In this document: piece after piece, positions 7,190-16,700 of the stretch
Layout of the letters: every line of letters begins with the position of its first letter
Numbering within the stretch: the stretch's first letter is position 1
Assembly (NCBI GenBank): GCA_020631635.1
Contig: JAHDGW010000004.1
Span: 1 to 36,766, forward strand
Reading direction: 5' to 3'
DNA: 36,766 bases
Source of the DNA: Saprospiraceae bacterium
GTDB lineage: Bacteria > Bacteroidota > Bacteroidia > Chitinophagales > Saprospiraceae
The notes under the pieces: model-generated
The model's input: only the letters and a program-made list of their open reading frames with translations
Told to the model about the DNA's origin: nothing
The model's database searches: none
Position numbers and translations under genes: made by a program

Positions 7190-9159
7190 TATTTCACCAA
7201 CGAATAAAATAGTTTGTCATTTCTTTTTACTGGATAAGATTTTTCTAATTCTTTGACCCAAAGTGATTCTAAAAAATCTTGATAATCGGCCAATACGTAG
7301 CCTCTTGACTCATCTAGAGTTTTTGGCGTTACTGGTAGGATATTTCTAATGTATTTAAAAGTAGCTCGTGATTTGTTTTTATTAAATTCTGGTTCTGTGA
7401 GAGTACCTTTTTTCCACTTTATTCCACTAAGTATTTTAGCTCCGTATTCATATTTACCAGATTTCATTTCTACCAGATTGCCATCAGGACCATTGTACTT
7501 ATTTTGTATGTCTTCCCAGCTATTTTTTTTGATAGCCTTTCTTAGTTCCTTTATCTTTTTTAGGTCATCCGTAAAGATGCTATATGTCTCAAGCTCTGCT
7601 CGCTCTTTCCACTCGTAGTTGTATTTATTATTTTCAAAAAACCTCTCGAGACCGACGGTATCGCTAGCGGCTTTATCCCAAATATTCATTTTCGTAACTT
7701 CAAAAAGTAAGATACCTTCTGAATACTCTCGCATCAATGCTTTAAATTCAGGATACTTAGACTCCAACGTAGATTCTTCATATTGAATAGCGTAGTCTTC
7801 AACATATTCATTGAGCATCTCCTTTGCAGAATTTGCGACAGGTACGGATTTATCAAAACGTAGCCGTTTTCTAGAATTTTTCTTTAGGTAATCGGCAAAT
7901 TCTCTGAGTGAAGATGAAATTCCATTATCAAAAGAAAAGAGACGGACATCCTCAAATTGATATGGTTTCCATTGGTAGGTGTAGAAGCTCTGATCTAAAT
8001 TTTTTACAAATGCTGAAAAAACTTTTTCATCAAGCTGATAATTACCATTTATTTTGATGCTTTCTATGAGTGCCTTACGGGCTATATCATACCGTTTCGC
8101 TTGATTTAGTTTGGCTGTTAATCTTTTTTTGGCATCATCATAGTCAGAGATATCTCTTTTTGAGAGCCTCTTGATGATATGCCATCCTACTTTAGTTTCT
8201 ATGGGAGCTGAAAAATCACCATCTTTCTCCAATTCAAATGCAACCTTCTCAAATGCTTTGTCGTATTTGTTGATACCGAAATATCCAAGATTACCACCTT
8301 TACTTTTGGTCGTATTATCGTCACTATATTTTCTTACTAGCTCTCTAAAGGTTTCACCATTTTGAAGCTCTTGATATAGGCTATCAGCCTGACTTTTTGC
8401 ATTAGGGTTCTCTTTACCGGCGACCTTCTTTCTTATTAATAAATGTGCTGCTTCTATTTGTCCCCAAGCATCTCTTTTGTCAGTAACTTTTATGATATGT
8501 AACCCTACTTTAGATCGTACCACGTCTGATATTTTACCTACACTAGTGGTATATAGCGCATTTTCCAACTCATAGAACCCCTCTGGCAACATAGCGGTAT
8601 AGTATCCTATATCTCCTCCATTGATAGCAGAAGACTTATCAGCAGAATATTGCTTAGCGGCATCTTCAAATGACATACCACCATCTATTTGTTTCTTGAT
8701 ATCTTTCGCCTTCATCATCGCAGCTGCCACTTCACCTTCTTTCGCCTTTGGTGATAGTGTCACCAAGATATGACTCATGCGTATGTCATGTTGCTGTCGC
8801 TTAAAAGCCTCTTGCAATAGATTATTAGATATTTCTTTATCAACGAGATAAGATTTTGATAGTTGATCCCTATACCCTTGCAGTTCTTTTTTAAGTCGTG
8901 GCAAGGTATCTAACCCAAGATCACGAGCTTTTCGGACTTTGAGTTTAAACTTTTTATAGAGCTCGTAATATTCCTCCAGACTTTGCTTTGTGTAGTCGGC
9001 ATCTTTACTATTGTTCTTTTTATAGATATACTCAAATTCATCTTGGGTAACAGGATATCCATCGACTTCAAAAAGAGTCTCTCCTTGTCCAAGAGAATAA
9101 GTGGTACTAACCAAAAGTGCTAGTATGGCAAGAAGGTACGGAGGTAGGATCAATCTCAT
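7189..9159 (-). CDS. PpiC-type peptidyl-prolyl isomerase with two parvulin domains
   Basis: 656 residues. Signal peptide about residues 1-24, then an N-terminal chaperone helix region FEVDGYPVTQDEFEYIYKKN. Two complete parvulin domains lie at about 125-232 (MSHILVTLSP, SFEDAAKQYSAD, GGDIGYY, VGLHIIKVTDKRD) and 236-345 (AAHLLIRKKV, FRELVRKYSDD, GGNLGYFG, VGWHIIKRLSKRD). A C-terminal half of about 300 residues has no recognised domain but is rich in YEW- and K-patterns. The protein is periplasmic, catalysing proline cis-trans isomerisation and holding envelope clients. First gene of the foldase operon. On the minus strand, TACTTTTA at 9186-9193 resembles the TAnnTTTG -7 element and would give a short leader. 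Both domains keep the family motifs, unlike the surA gene's second domain. Confidence 0.92.
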   Translation of the reverse strand: MRLILPPYLLAILALLVSTTYSLGQGETLFEVDGYPVTQDEFEYIYKKNNSKDADYTKQSLEEYYELYKKFKLKVRKARDLGLDTLPRLKKELQGYRDQLSKSYLVDKEISNNLLQEAFKRQQHDIRMSHILVTLSPKAKEGEVAAAMMKAKDIKKQIDGGMSFEDAAKQYSADKSSAINGGDIGYYTAMLPEGFYELENALYTTSVGKISDVVRSKVGLHIIKVTDKRDAWGQIEAAHLLIRKKVAGKENPNAKSQADSLYQELQNGETFRELVRKYSDDNTTKSKGGNLGYFGINKYDKAFEKVAFELEKDGDFSAPIETKVGWHIIKRLSKRDISDYDDAKKRLTAKLNQAKRYDIARKALIESIKINGNYQLDEKVFSAFVKNLDQSFYTYQWKPYQFEDVRLFSFDNGISSSLREFADYLKKNSRKRLRFDKSVPVANSAKEMLNEYVEDYAIQYEESTLESKYPEFKALMREYSEGILLFEVTKMNIWDKAASDTVGLERFFENNKYNYEWKERAELETYSIFTDDLKKIKELRKAIKKNSWEDIQNKYNGPDGNLVEMKSGKYEYGAKILSGIKWKKGTLTEPEFNKNKSRATFKYIRNILPVTPKTLDESRGYVLADYQDFLESLWVKELEKSYPVKRNDKLFYSLVK

Positions 9160-9272
9160 AGTGAATAGGGTCTCATATAAAAGTGTAAAAGTACTAATTT
9201 ATTTACCGCCTATTTTAAACAGGATAAGCTTAAACGTTTCGTTAACTTCAAAGATTATATCTTTTTGGTTTT

Positions 9273-11672
9273 CTAAGCATTCTGAAATACTCGTTTGATC
9301 CTAGCGGATAGACTGCACAAGATTTCATAAGGTATAGTATCTGCACAAGAGGCCATTTGCTGTAGAGTAACTTGTTTCCCAAAAATTTCAACTTTTGTAC
9401 CTATAGGATATTGATCATTTCCCAGATTAATGCACATCTGATCCATCGAAATTTTACCGATAATAGGGTAGTAACGCTTATCAATGCATACTCGATATGA
9501 TGAGAGGCTCAATGATCGTAATATCCCATCGGCATATCCGAGAGGTAATATGGCAATATGGCTAGATTGATTTACCTTGCCGAAGGCGCCATACCCAACA
9601 GTCTCTCCTAGGCTGACCTCTTTTATTTGTATGATTTCGCTCTCTAGTCTATGAGTGATTTGCAATAGAGATGATGTATTATAATTAATGCCGTACATGC
9701 CTATACCCACTCGTACGGCATCAAAGTAATATTCTGGATAATTGGTAATGCCTTCTGAGTTCAATATATGCTTCCATGGCTGATAGCCTAGTACGGTAGT
9801 AATCTGACGGTATTGTTTCAAAAATAAAGATACTTGACGATGAGTGTTTTCGGCGTCATGCATATCTTCCGTGGCCCTGATGTGACTGTATATAGATTCC
9901 ACTTTGACCCGAGATTTAATTTTTTCAAGAGATTGGATATCTATCCTTTTTAACCCGAGCCGATTCATACCCGTATCTAAGTTAAGATGGATTTTTAGTT
10001 TGCCTTTTGTATGTATATCCTCAAATAATTGAATATCATATACTTGAGGTTCTAGATTATAATATTCAAAGAGTTCGAGTTTGGTCAGGTCTGGCGTCAG
10101 TACCATGATGGGAGTAGTAATTCCTGACTTTCGGAGCTCTATCCCTTCTGCTAGGTAGGCAACGGCAAGATAATCTATAGAGGATTGTACGAGCTCTTTG
10201 GCAATTATTTTGGCATCACTTCCATATGCATTGGCCTTGATAACAGCAATACATTTAGTACCCGTGTTCAGTTTGCGTTTATAAAAATCGATATTATGAC
10301 GAAGTGCCTCGAGATTGATATGAAGGGTGTTATGACTTTTAAATTCTTCTAGATATCCGATCACCTTGGATAGTTGATACCTAGATGCTCCCTTGATAAG
10401 ACAACTCCTAAAAGTACCAATCATGTCATCAAGTAATGGGTACAACTCTACGATATCGTTTACGATGACGAGTTCTGGCTTTAGCTTATATTGTAAGGCA
10501 AGTAGCTGCTTACCAATAAAGAGAATTTTAGTGAGCTTACTAGCATTAATAATAGGTAGTAGTTCGGCCCATTTTTGGTCGGTATCTCCGTGCTCTTCTG
10601 CAAAATCTGTAAGTATGACAAATGACTTGTATTCGACAATATATTTACTGAAACTGGTGAGTGAGATTTTCATAGACTCCAAGTCACAGCTAAAACTATC
10701 GTCTAAAATAGTAAGGCCTGAGGAGGTAGTATGTATACTGAGCCTTTGATTTAGTTTATCCAGTTTATTGATTTCTTGTTGTATAAGTTCATGATCAAGA
10801 AGCTTATGGATGCTGCAATAGGCAATGGCATGTGCAAGATTTTCTATAGTATGACTTGATCTTAGTTGCTTAGGTATAGCAAATGTCATTTCACGATGGC
10901 CAATTAAGATATTTATTGAGCTCTTTTCATCTTTCGCGATGGACTTTAATGACCATGATATAGCTCCGCTAGTATCCTTGAGATATTTTCGGATCTGTTG
11001 ATGACTATCGTGACATATGACTAGACGAGCATCTTTGGCTAATATTAATTTCTCCTTGACCTTCTCCTCTCTATTTTCAAATCCTCGATCATGAGCATCA
11101 CCTATATTCGTGATGATCACGGTGTTAGGGAGTACCATTTGCTCGAGCTTCGACATTTCACCCTTTTGTGATATACCACATTCTATATAAGCGAAGTCAT
11201 GCTGTTTTTGGATCATGAGCAAAGATAAAGCAACACCGAGCTGAGAGTTATAGCTATTGGGGCTTGCAAATACGGCATGATGATCTTTGGTCATGGATTT
11301 CAGCCATTCTTTTACGATAGTCTTTCCATTGCTGCCTGTGATGCCTACTATATGTGTAGTTAAGCTTTGACGATACGCAGAAGCATATTGTTGAAGAGCT
11401 TGCAAAGGATCCTTGACCTGCAGGAAGTTGGCATCTATTTGCGCATCGTCATATCTTTCGACCAGAAAGTTTCTTACACCTTGATCATACGCCTGTTGTA
11501 TGTAATTATGACCATCACGATGTGCTGTTTTCAAAGCGATGAATAGAGCATTTTCTCCTACTATAATTTTTCTAGAATCGAAATAGAAATTCTGAATCTT
11601 TGTATGCTTAGGAAATGCTATCTGCGCATGAGCATGTATAATTTTTCCGATATCTATCAGATCATGACTCAT
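9273..11672 (-). CDS. Bifunctional MurF ligase / alanine racemase
   Basis: 799 residues fusing two enzymes of peptidoglycan synthesis. Residues 1 to about 440 are MurF, which adds D-Ala-D-Ala to UDP-MurNAc-tripeptide; the ATP loop GITGSNGKT lies at 110-118 and a second MurF segment at NIGDAHDRGFENREEK. From about residue 449 (LHINLEALRHNIDFY) comes a PLP-dependent alanine racemase: the PLP lysine is Lys479 in VIKANAYGSD, the second catalytic base is Tyr694 in ETVGYGAFG, and PLGYADG and KISMDQM are present. The fusion couples D-alanine supply to its use and is typical of Bacteroidota. Its ATG overlaps the purD stop (ATGA), so the two are translationally coupled. Both active sites look intact. 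Confidence 0.95.
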   Translation of the reverse strand: MSHDLIDIGKIIHAHAQIAFPKHTKIQNFYFDSRKIIVGENALFIALKTAHRDGHNYIQQAYDQGVRNFLVERYDDAQIDANFLQVKDPLQALQQYASAYRQSLTTHIVGITGSNGKTIVKEWLKSMTKDHHAVFASPNSYNSQLGVALSLLMIQKQHDFAYIECGISQKGEMSKLEQMVLPNTVIITNIGDAHDRGFENREEKVKEKLILAKDARLVICHDSHQQIRKYLKDTSGAISWSLKSIAKDEKSSINILIGHREMTFAIPKQLRSSHTIENLAHAIAYCSIHKLLDHELIQQEINKLDKLNQRLSIHTTSSGLTILDDSFSCDLESMKISLTSFSKYIVEYKSFVILTDFAEEHGDTDQKWAELLPIINASKLTKILFIGKQLLALQYKLKPELVIVNDIVELYPLLDDMIGTFRSCLIKGASRYQLSKVIGYLEEFKSHNTLHINLEALRHNIDFYKRKLNTGTKCIAVIKANAYGSDAKIIAKELVQSSIDYLAVAYLAEGIELRKSGITTPIMVLTPDLTKLELFEYYNLEPQVYDIQLFEDIHTKGKLKIHLNLDTGMNRLGLKRIDIQSLEKIKSRVKVESIYSHIRATEDMHDAENTHRQVSLFLKQYRQITTVLGYQPWKHILNSEGITNYPEYYFDAVRVGIGMYGINYNTSSLLQITHRLESEIIQIKEVSLGETVGYGAFGKVNQSSHIAILPLGYADGILRSLSLSSYRVCIDKRYYPIIGKISMDQMCINLGNDQYPIGTKVEIFGKQVTLQQMASCADTIPYEILCSLSARIKRVFQNA

Positions 11673-12940
11673 AACGAGAGCAGATCCTTTCCGATGTCGG
11701 TACGATAGTTCTTTTGATCATAAGAGACTCTATTCACTAGATCATAGCTCTTATCCAATGCCGATTGCATATCATGAGCTACCGCACTTGCGCTCAGTAC
11801 TCTACCACCATTCGTTACGATATTCCCGTTTTTTTCTTTGGTGCCCGCGTGGAAAAGTAGATCATCATCTTTATGCTCAAAGTTGATGATTTTACCTTTG
11901 TTATATGCTTCAGGGTATCCTCCTGATACCATCATGACCGTTGAGCATATATGATCGCTGATTTCGAGACTATGTTGGTCCAAAGTCTGATCAGCTAAGC
12001 TTGCTAATATTGGTACCAAATCAGAGCTAATACGTGGCATGATAGCCTCAGTTTCTGGATCACCAAGACGACAGTTATATTCTATCACTTTTACGGTATC
12101 TCCTACTTTGATCAAGCCAAAAAAGATAAAGCCCTTATAATCTAGCTTCTCTGCATTGATTCCTGCGATGGTCGGCTCTATGATGGTTTGTTTTACTTGT
12201 TCCATAATGGTAGCATCTACAAAAGGAACTGGAGAAATAGCACCCATGCCACCTGTATTGAGACCAGTATCACCTTCTCCTATGCGTTTGTAATCTTTCG
12301 CTTCGGGAAGGATGACATAGTTTTTGCCATCGATAAGAGTAAATACAGAAAACTCAATACCATCTAGAAACTCTTCGATCACGACCGTAGAAGAAGCGTC
12401 ACCAAATTTTCCAGAAAACATTTCGTCGAGTGCCGCCTCTGCTTCTGACAAGTCATTTATGATCAGTACACCTTTACCAGCGGCAAGACCATCTGCTTTG
12501 AGTACATAAGGAGCATCCATCGTACTAAGGAAGGCTTTAGCTTCAGAAAGAGACTCTTTGGAAAATGTACCGTAAGCTGCAGTTGGCACCTTATATTTTT
12601 TCATAAATTCCTTGGAGTATGCCTTACTACCTTCAAGGATTGCTCCTGATTTACCAGGCCCTACGAATATGGGCATAGTCTCTAGGTGATCTTGAAGGTA
12701 TTCTTTGAGACCATCGACCAATGGAATCTCAGGCCCCACCACAACCATATCGATTGCATGATTTTGGATAGTATTCACTATTCCATCAAAGTCTCCAACT
12801 TGGATATCAAGATTAGACCCATGTGCTGAGGTGCCACCATTACCCGGTGCTATATATAAAGAAGTACAAGATGGAGATTGGCTTATTTTCCAACTTAAGG
12901 CATGTTCTCTTCCTCCACTTCCAAGTATCAAAATATTCAT
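11669..12940 (-). CDS. purD: PurD, phosphoribosylamine-glycine ligase
   Basis: 423 residues, the normal length for GARS. N-terminal NILILGSGGREHALSWKIS motif, ATP-grasp core with SKAYSKEFMKKYKVPTAAYG, VLKADGLAAGKGVLI and NTGGMGAISPVP, and metal-binding residues in YNCRLGDPETEAIMPRI. It makes glycinamide ribonucleotide from phosphoribosylamine, glycine and ATP in purine synthesis. It is the first gene of the purD-murF/alr pair, an unusual functional mix held together by a four-base overlap. A TACTTTTG -7 box (12966-12973, minus) lies about 25 bases upstream of the ATG. Confidence 0.97.
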   Translation of the reverse strand: MNILILGSGGREHALSWKISQSPSCTSLYIAPGNGGTSAHGSNLDIQVGDFDGIVNTIQNHAIDMVVVGPEIPLVDGLKEYLQDHLETMPIFVGPGKSGAILEGSKAYSKEFMKKYKVPTAAYGTFSKESLSEAKAFLSTMDAPYVLKADGLAAGKGVLIINDLSEAEAALDEMFSGKFGDASSTVVIEEFLDGIEFSVFTLIDGKNYVILPEAKDYKRIGEGDTGLNTGGMGAISPVPFVDATIMEQVKQTIIEPTIAGINAEKLDYKGFIFFGLIKVGDTVKVIEYNCRLGDPETEAIMPRISSDLVPILASLADQTLDQHSLEISDHICSTVMMVSGGYPEAYNKGKIINFEHKDDDLLFHAGTKEKNGNIVTNGGRVLSASAVAHDMQSALDKSYDLVNRVSYDQKNYRTDIGKDLLSL

Positions 12941-12965
12941 AGTCGAGTTCTATTATTTGCTAGTA

Positions 12966-12973
12966 CAAAAGTA
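12966..12973 (-). promoter_or_regulatory. Bacteroidota -7 box for purD
   Basis: Minus-strand TACTTTTG matches TAnnTTTG exactly. It would give a leader of about 20 bases before the purD ATG. I see no TTG at the expected distance for the -33 element, so confidence is moderate. The 131-base gap also serves divergent ruvA, for which TAGCTTTA near 13044-13051 is a near match. Confidence 0.45.
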
Positions 12974-13071
12974 ATCTGAAAATTACTTGGGAATGACATA
13001 TACCAAGGCTATAATCATATATAATTATTTCATAATATTTGAGTAGCTTTACACCAACAAATTAGCACATT

Positions 13072-13662
13072 TTGATTGGTTATATAAAAGGAGAAATAAG
13101 CTTCAAGAGTCCTACGTACGTATACCTTGAAACCCACGGAGTAGGTTATCATATCAATATTAGCCTCTTCACGGCAGAAGGATTAGAAGGTAAAGACGCC
13201 GTGAGGCTATATACACATCTTCAGGTAAAGGAGGATAGCCATACCTTATATGGCTTTTTGACTATTGCAGAACGGGCATTATTTAAGCATTTGATATCAG
13301 TATCTGGTATAGGACCCAATACGGCTCGTGTGATGTTGAGTTACATGCCACCAGAAGAAGTAAAACAAGCCATTGTCAATGAAAACGTAGTGGCTATCAA
13401 TAAGATAAAAGGCATAGGTCCCAAGACCGCCAAACGGATCATACTTGACCTCAAAGACAAATTGATCAAAGAAGGGATGGAACAAACCGAAACTTCGCTC
13501 GGATCAAACAATAGTCTCAAAGAAGAGGCGTTATCTGCATTGTTAGCACTTGGATTCCAAAAAGCAACGATCAGCAAGAAAATTGATATGATCTTAGCCA
13601 AGAATCCGCAGGTTGATCAAGTAGAAACGTTAATCAAGATGATATTACGTCAATTGACATAA
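13072..13662 (+). CDS. ruvA: RuvA, Holliday junction branch migration protein
   Basis: 196 residues. Start codon is TTG at 13072: the product then begins MIGYIKGEI, the universal RuvA start, and the only other in-frame choice before a TAG at 13063 is ATT. Domain I OB-fold covers about 1-63 (YHINISLFTAEGL, LYTHLQVKEDSHTLYGF); domain II has the two helix-hairpin-helix motifs (ISVSGIGPNTARVMLS and INKIKGIGPKTAKRIILDLKDKL); domain III is the C-terminal RuvB-binding part (SALLALGFQKATI). It forms the tetramer that binds four-way junctions and directs RuvB. ruvA just upstream of sprA is a recurring order in Bacteroidota. No ruvB is visible. Confidence 0.97.
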   Translation: MIGYIKGEISFKSPTYVYLETHGVGYHINISLFTAEGLEGKDAVRLYTHLQVKEDSHTLYGFLTIAERALFKHLISVSGIGPNTARVMLSYMPPEEVKQAIVNENVVAINKIKGIGPKTAKRIILDLKDKLIKEGMEQTETSLGSNNSLKEEALSALLALGFQKATISKKIDMILAKNPQVDQVETLIKMILRQLT

Positions 13663-13762
13663 TATTTGTCCATTAATTGAGTTTATAATTGGTGATTTTG
13701 ACGAATGCATATCTATGCATATCGCATAACAATTGAAGAAAGGTCCACAAGAGACACTACAT

Positions 13763-16700
13763 ATGAGGAGATTCACATACACATTGATAACAGTCATCAG
13801 CGTGGTTTTGTTCGGTTTCAATGATGCATCGGCTTTTACGAAGGGGCCAGCGCTGGAGGAGATAAGTACTCCTGCTGTAAAAATCGTTGAGATGTCATCT
13901 GATACGATCCCATTAAGAGATCGGGATACTGATTTTATTAATAATGACTATTACAATCCATTTGACATTACACCTAGTAATGTGACACAGGAGGTGGAGT
14001 ATGACCCGGCGTCTAATCAATACATCATTACGGAGAGGATCGGAGAGGAATATTTTAGAAACCCCACAACAATGACCTTCGGTGAATATCTAGATCACCG
14101 AGGCAAAGAACAAGAACGGCAATATTTTAGTAAGCTAGCAGGTATAAATTCAGGTGTAAAAAGTGGATCAGGAAAAATAGATCCAATGGCTAAAATCGAT
14201 GTGAAAGATAATCTCATCGATCGATTATTTGGGGGTAGCGAAGTCAATATCCAACCACAGGGTAATATAGATATCACGACAGGATTTGATTATAATAAAC
14301 GTGATGATCCGGCATTACTCGAAAGACAACGTGTACAAGGGCCTCTTTTTGATTTTGATATGGCGATCAAAATGAATGTAGAGGGTAGTATTGGTAAAAA
14401 GTTAAATCTTGGGTTTAATTATGATACACAAGCGACTTTTGATTTTGATCGTCGTATCAAAATAGCCTACGACACGGAGCAATTTTCAGAAGATGATATC
14501 ATTAAAAATATAGAAGCAGGTAATGTGTCGATGCCACTCAATAGTCAGCTCATTCAAGGGTCTGAGAGTCTTTTTGGTATCAAAACAGAGCTCCAATTTG
14601 GTAAATTATTCTTGACTTTGCTGGCTTCTCAGCAACGATCACAGCAAGAAGATATCCAGATCGATGGAGGTGCCGTCGTACAGGAGTTTGAAGTACGACC
14701 TGATGAGTATGATGAGAATAGGCACTTCTTTTTATCTCATTACCATAGAGAAAAATTTGAAGAAGCACTTATAGATTTACCATACATCCAAAGTCAGATG
14801 GGTATCGTAAGACTTCAAGTATGGGTAGAGGAGATGACGGATAGAAATGTAGAGCAGACGAGGACGGTTTGTGCTATAGCAGATTTGGCAAAGTCTGATT
14901 TAGCTAACTATGATAATCCTGCTAGTATATTTCCACCCAGCACAGCTATGCAAGAGACAGATGCTGATGGCATTATACTACCAAGCAATGATAATAATCG
15001 ATTGTACAGGGAGTTAGCTGATGATCCATCTACTCGTATTCAGTCTATGACTGTACAATCTCTGATAGGGCCCTCATACCAATTACGAGAAAATGTAGAT
15101 TTCGAAAAATTTAGAGCAAGAAAGCTTAGCCCCAGTGAATATTCTTTCAATGAGCAACTTGGATTTATATCACTCAATGTAAGACTCAGACCCAATCAAG
15201 CGCTAGCTGTCGCATATGAGTATAACTATAGTTACAACGGCGATGGTATATATAAAGTAGGTGAGGTCACTGAAGATGCCAATAGCTCTAGTACAGATCA
15301 GAGTGCTGAGCCTCAGCCTGACAATGTGATATACCTAAAGATGCTCAAAAGCTCAAATCAGATACCTGCATTACCATCATGGGATCTCATGATGAAAAAC
15401 GTATATCCACTAGGTACAGGTCAGCTAGGTACAGAAGATTTTGTGTTTGATATCTTCTATGAGGATAACACTGATGGATCGCTCAAGCGATTTATACCAG
15501 AAGATGGTATTCGCTATTTACCCTTACTAGATTTATTTCAGTTAGATAAGCTTAACTCAAAGTTAGATCCACAACCTGATGGTCGTTTTGACTTTGTGCC
15601 AGGAGTGACCGTAATTCCACGTAGCGGAACGATTATTTTCCCTGTTTTGGAACCATTCGGTTCTTCATTGGATGAGCTTTTTGCTGATGCGGCGCCAGGA
15701 GTTGATCCTTCTTTTTATAAGTATCAGGAGTTATATGATACCACCGTAACGGGAGCTCGTAACTTTTTAGAGAAAAATAGATTTGTGATGGCTGGGCAGT
15801 TTAAGTCTAGTGTTTCATCCGAAATCTCACTAGGAGCATTTAATATACCACAAGGGTCAGTAACCGTACGTGCCGGTGGTGTCACCTTGATAGAAGGACA
15901 AGATTATGAAATAGACTATGGTATCGGTAGATTGAAAATCATTAATGATGCCTACCTCCAGTCGGGTACCCCGATCAGGGTATCCTTTGAGGATCAGTCC
16001 TTATTTAGCCTACAGCAAAAGAATATGCTCGGTGTCAGAGCGGATTACCTGTATAGTGATAACCTTCAATTTGGAGCTACATTTTTACAACTGAAAGAAA
16101 GACCATTTACGGAGAAAGTAAATTTTGGAGATGATCCAATCAATAACCGCATCTATGGTTTGGATATGAATTTTAGTAAAAATTCTGAATGGATTACTAA
16201 AGCGGTAGATAAACTTCCTTTCTATAGTACAAACGTACCTTCGTCTGTTAATTTTTCTGGAGAAGTAGCAGCATTAAGGCCAGGACATAATAATGCGATC
16301 AATCTATCTGGAGAAGATACAGGAGTAGTAAGTATTGATGACTTTGAGGGTGCCGCTAGTGCTATACCATTAGGAACGCAACCGCTAGAATGGGTATTGG
16401 CTAGTACTCCACTAGGTCGAGAAGGTACAGATAGCTACCGACCAGAAGCAGAGCTTGTAGATAACTTAGAGTATGGAGCCAATCGTGCAAAATTGAGTTG
16501 GTATCGTATAGATCAAGTAACACAATCATCTGAGGATCAGGATGATCCTTATACAAGAACAATACTGCAGGATGATCTTTTTGATCGTGATCTAGCATTT
16601 GATCAGCTACCTAACCTATTTACCTTCGATCTTTCATACTATCCAGAGGAGAGAGGTCCATATAATTTTGACCTACCTGGTGATGGTTACGATAATACCG

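Noticed and set aside
13700-13730. Tandem ten-base repeat ATGCATATCT/ATGCATATCG just upstream of sprA
   Set aside because: Only two copies, AT-rich, no match to a known site; likely chance.
13733-13762. TTG start for sprA at 13733
   Set aside because: The ATG at 13763 gives a clean signal peptide; the extra ten residues do not help.
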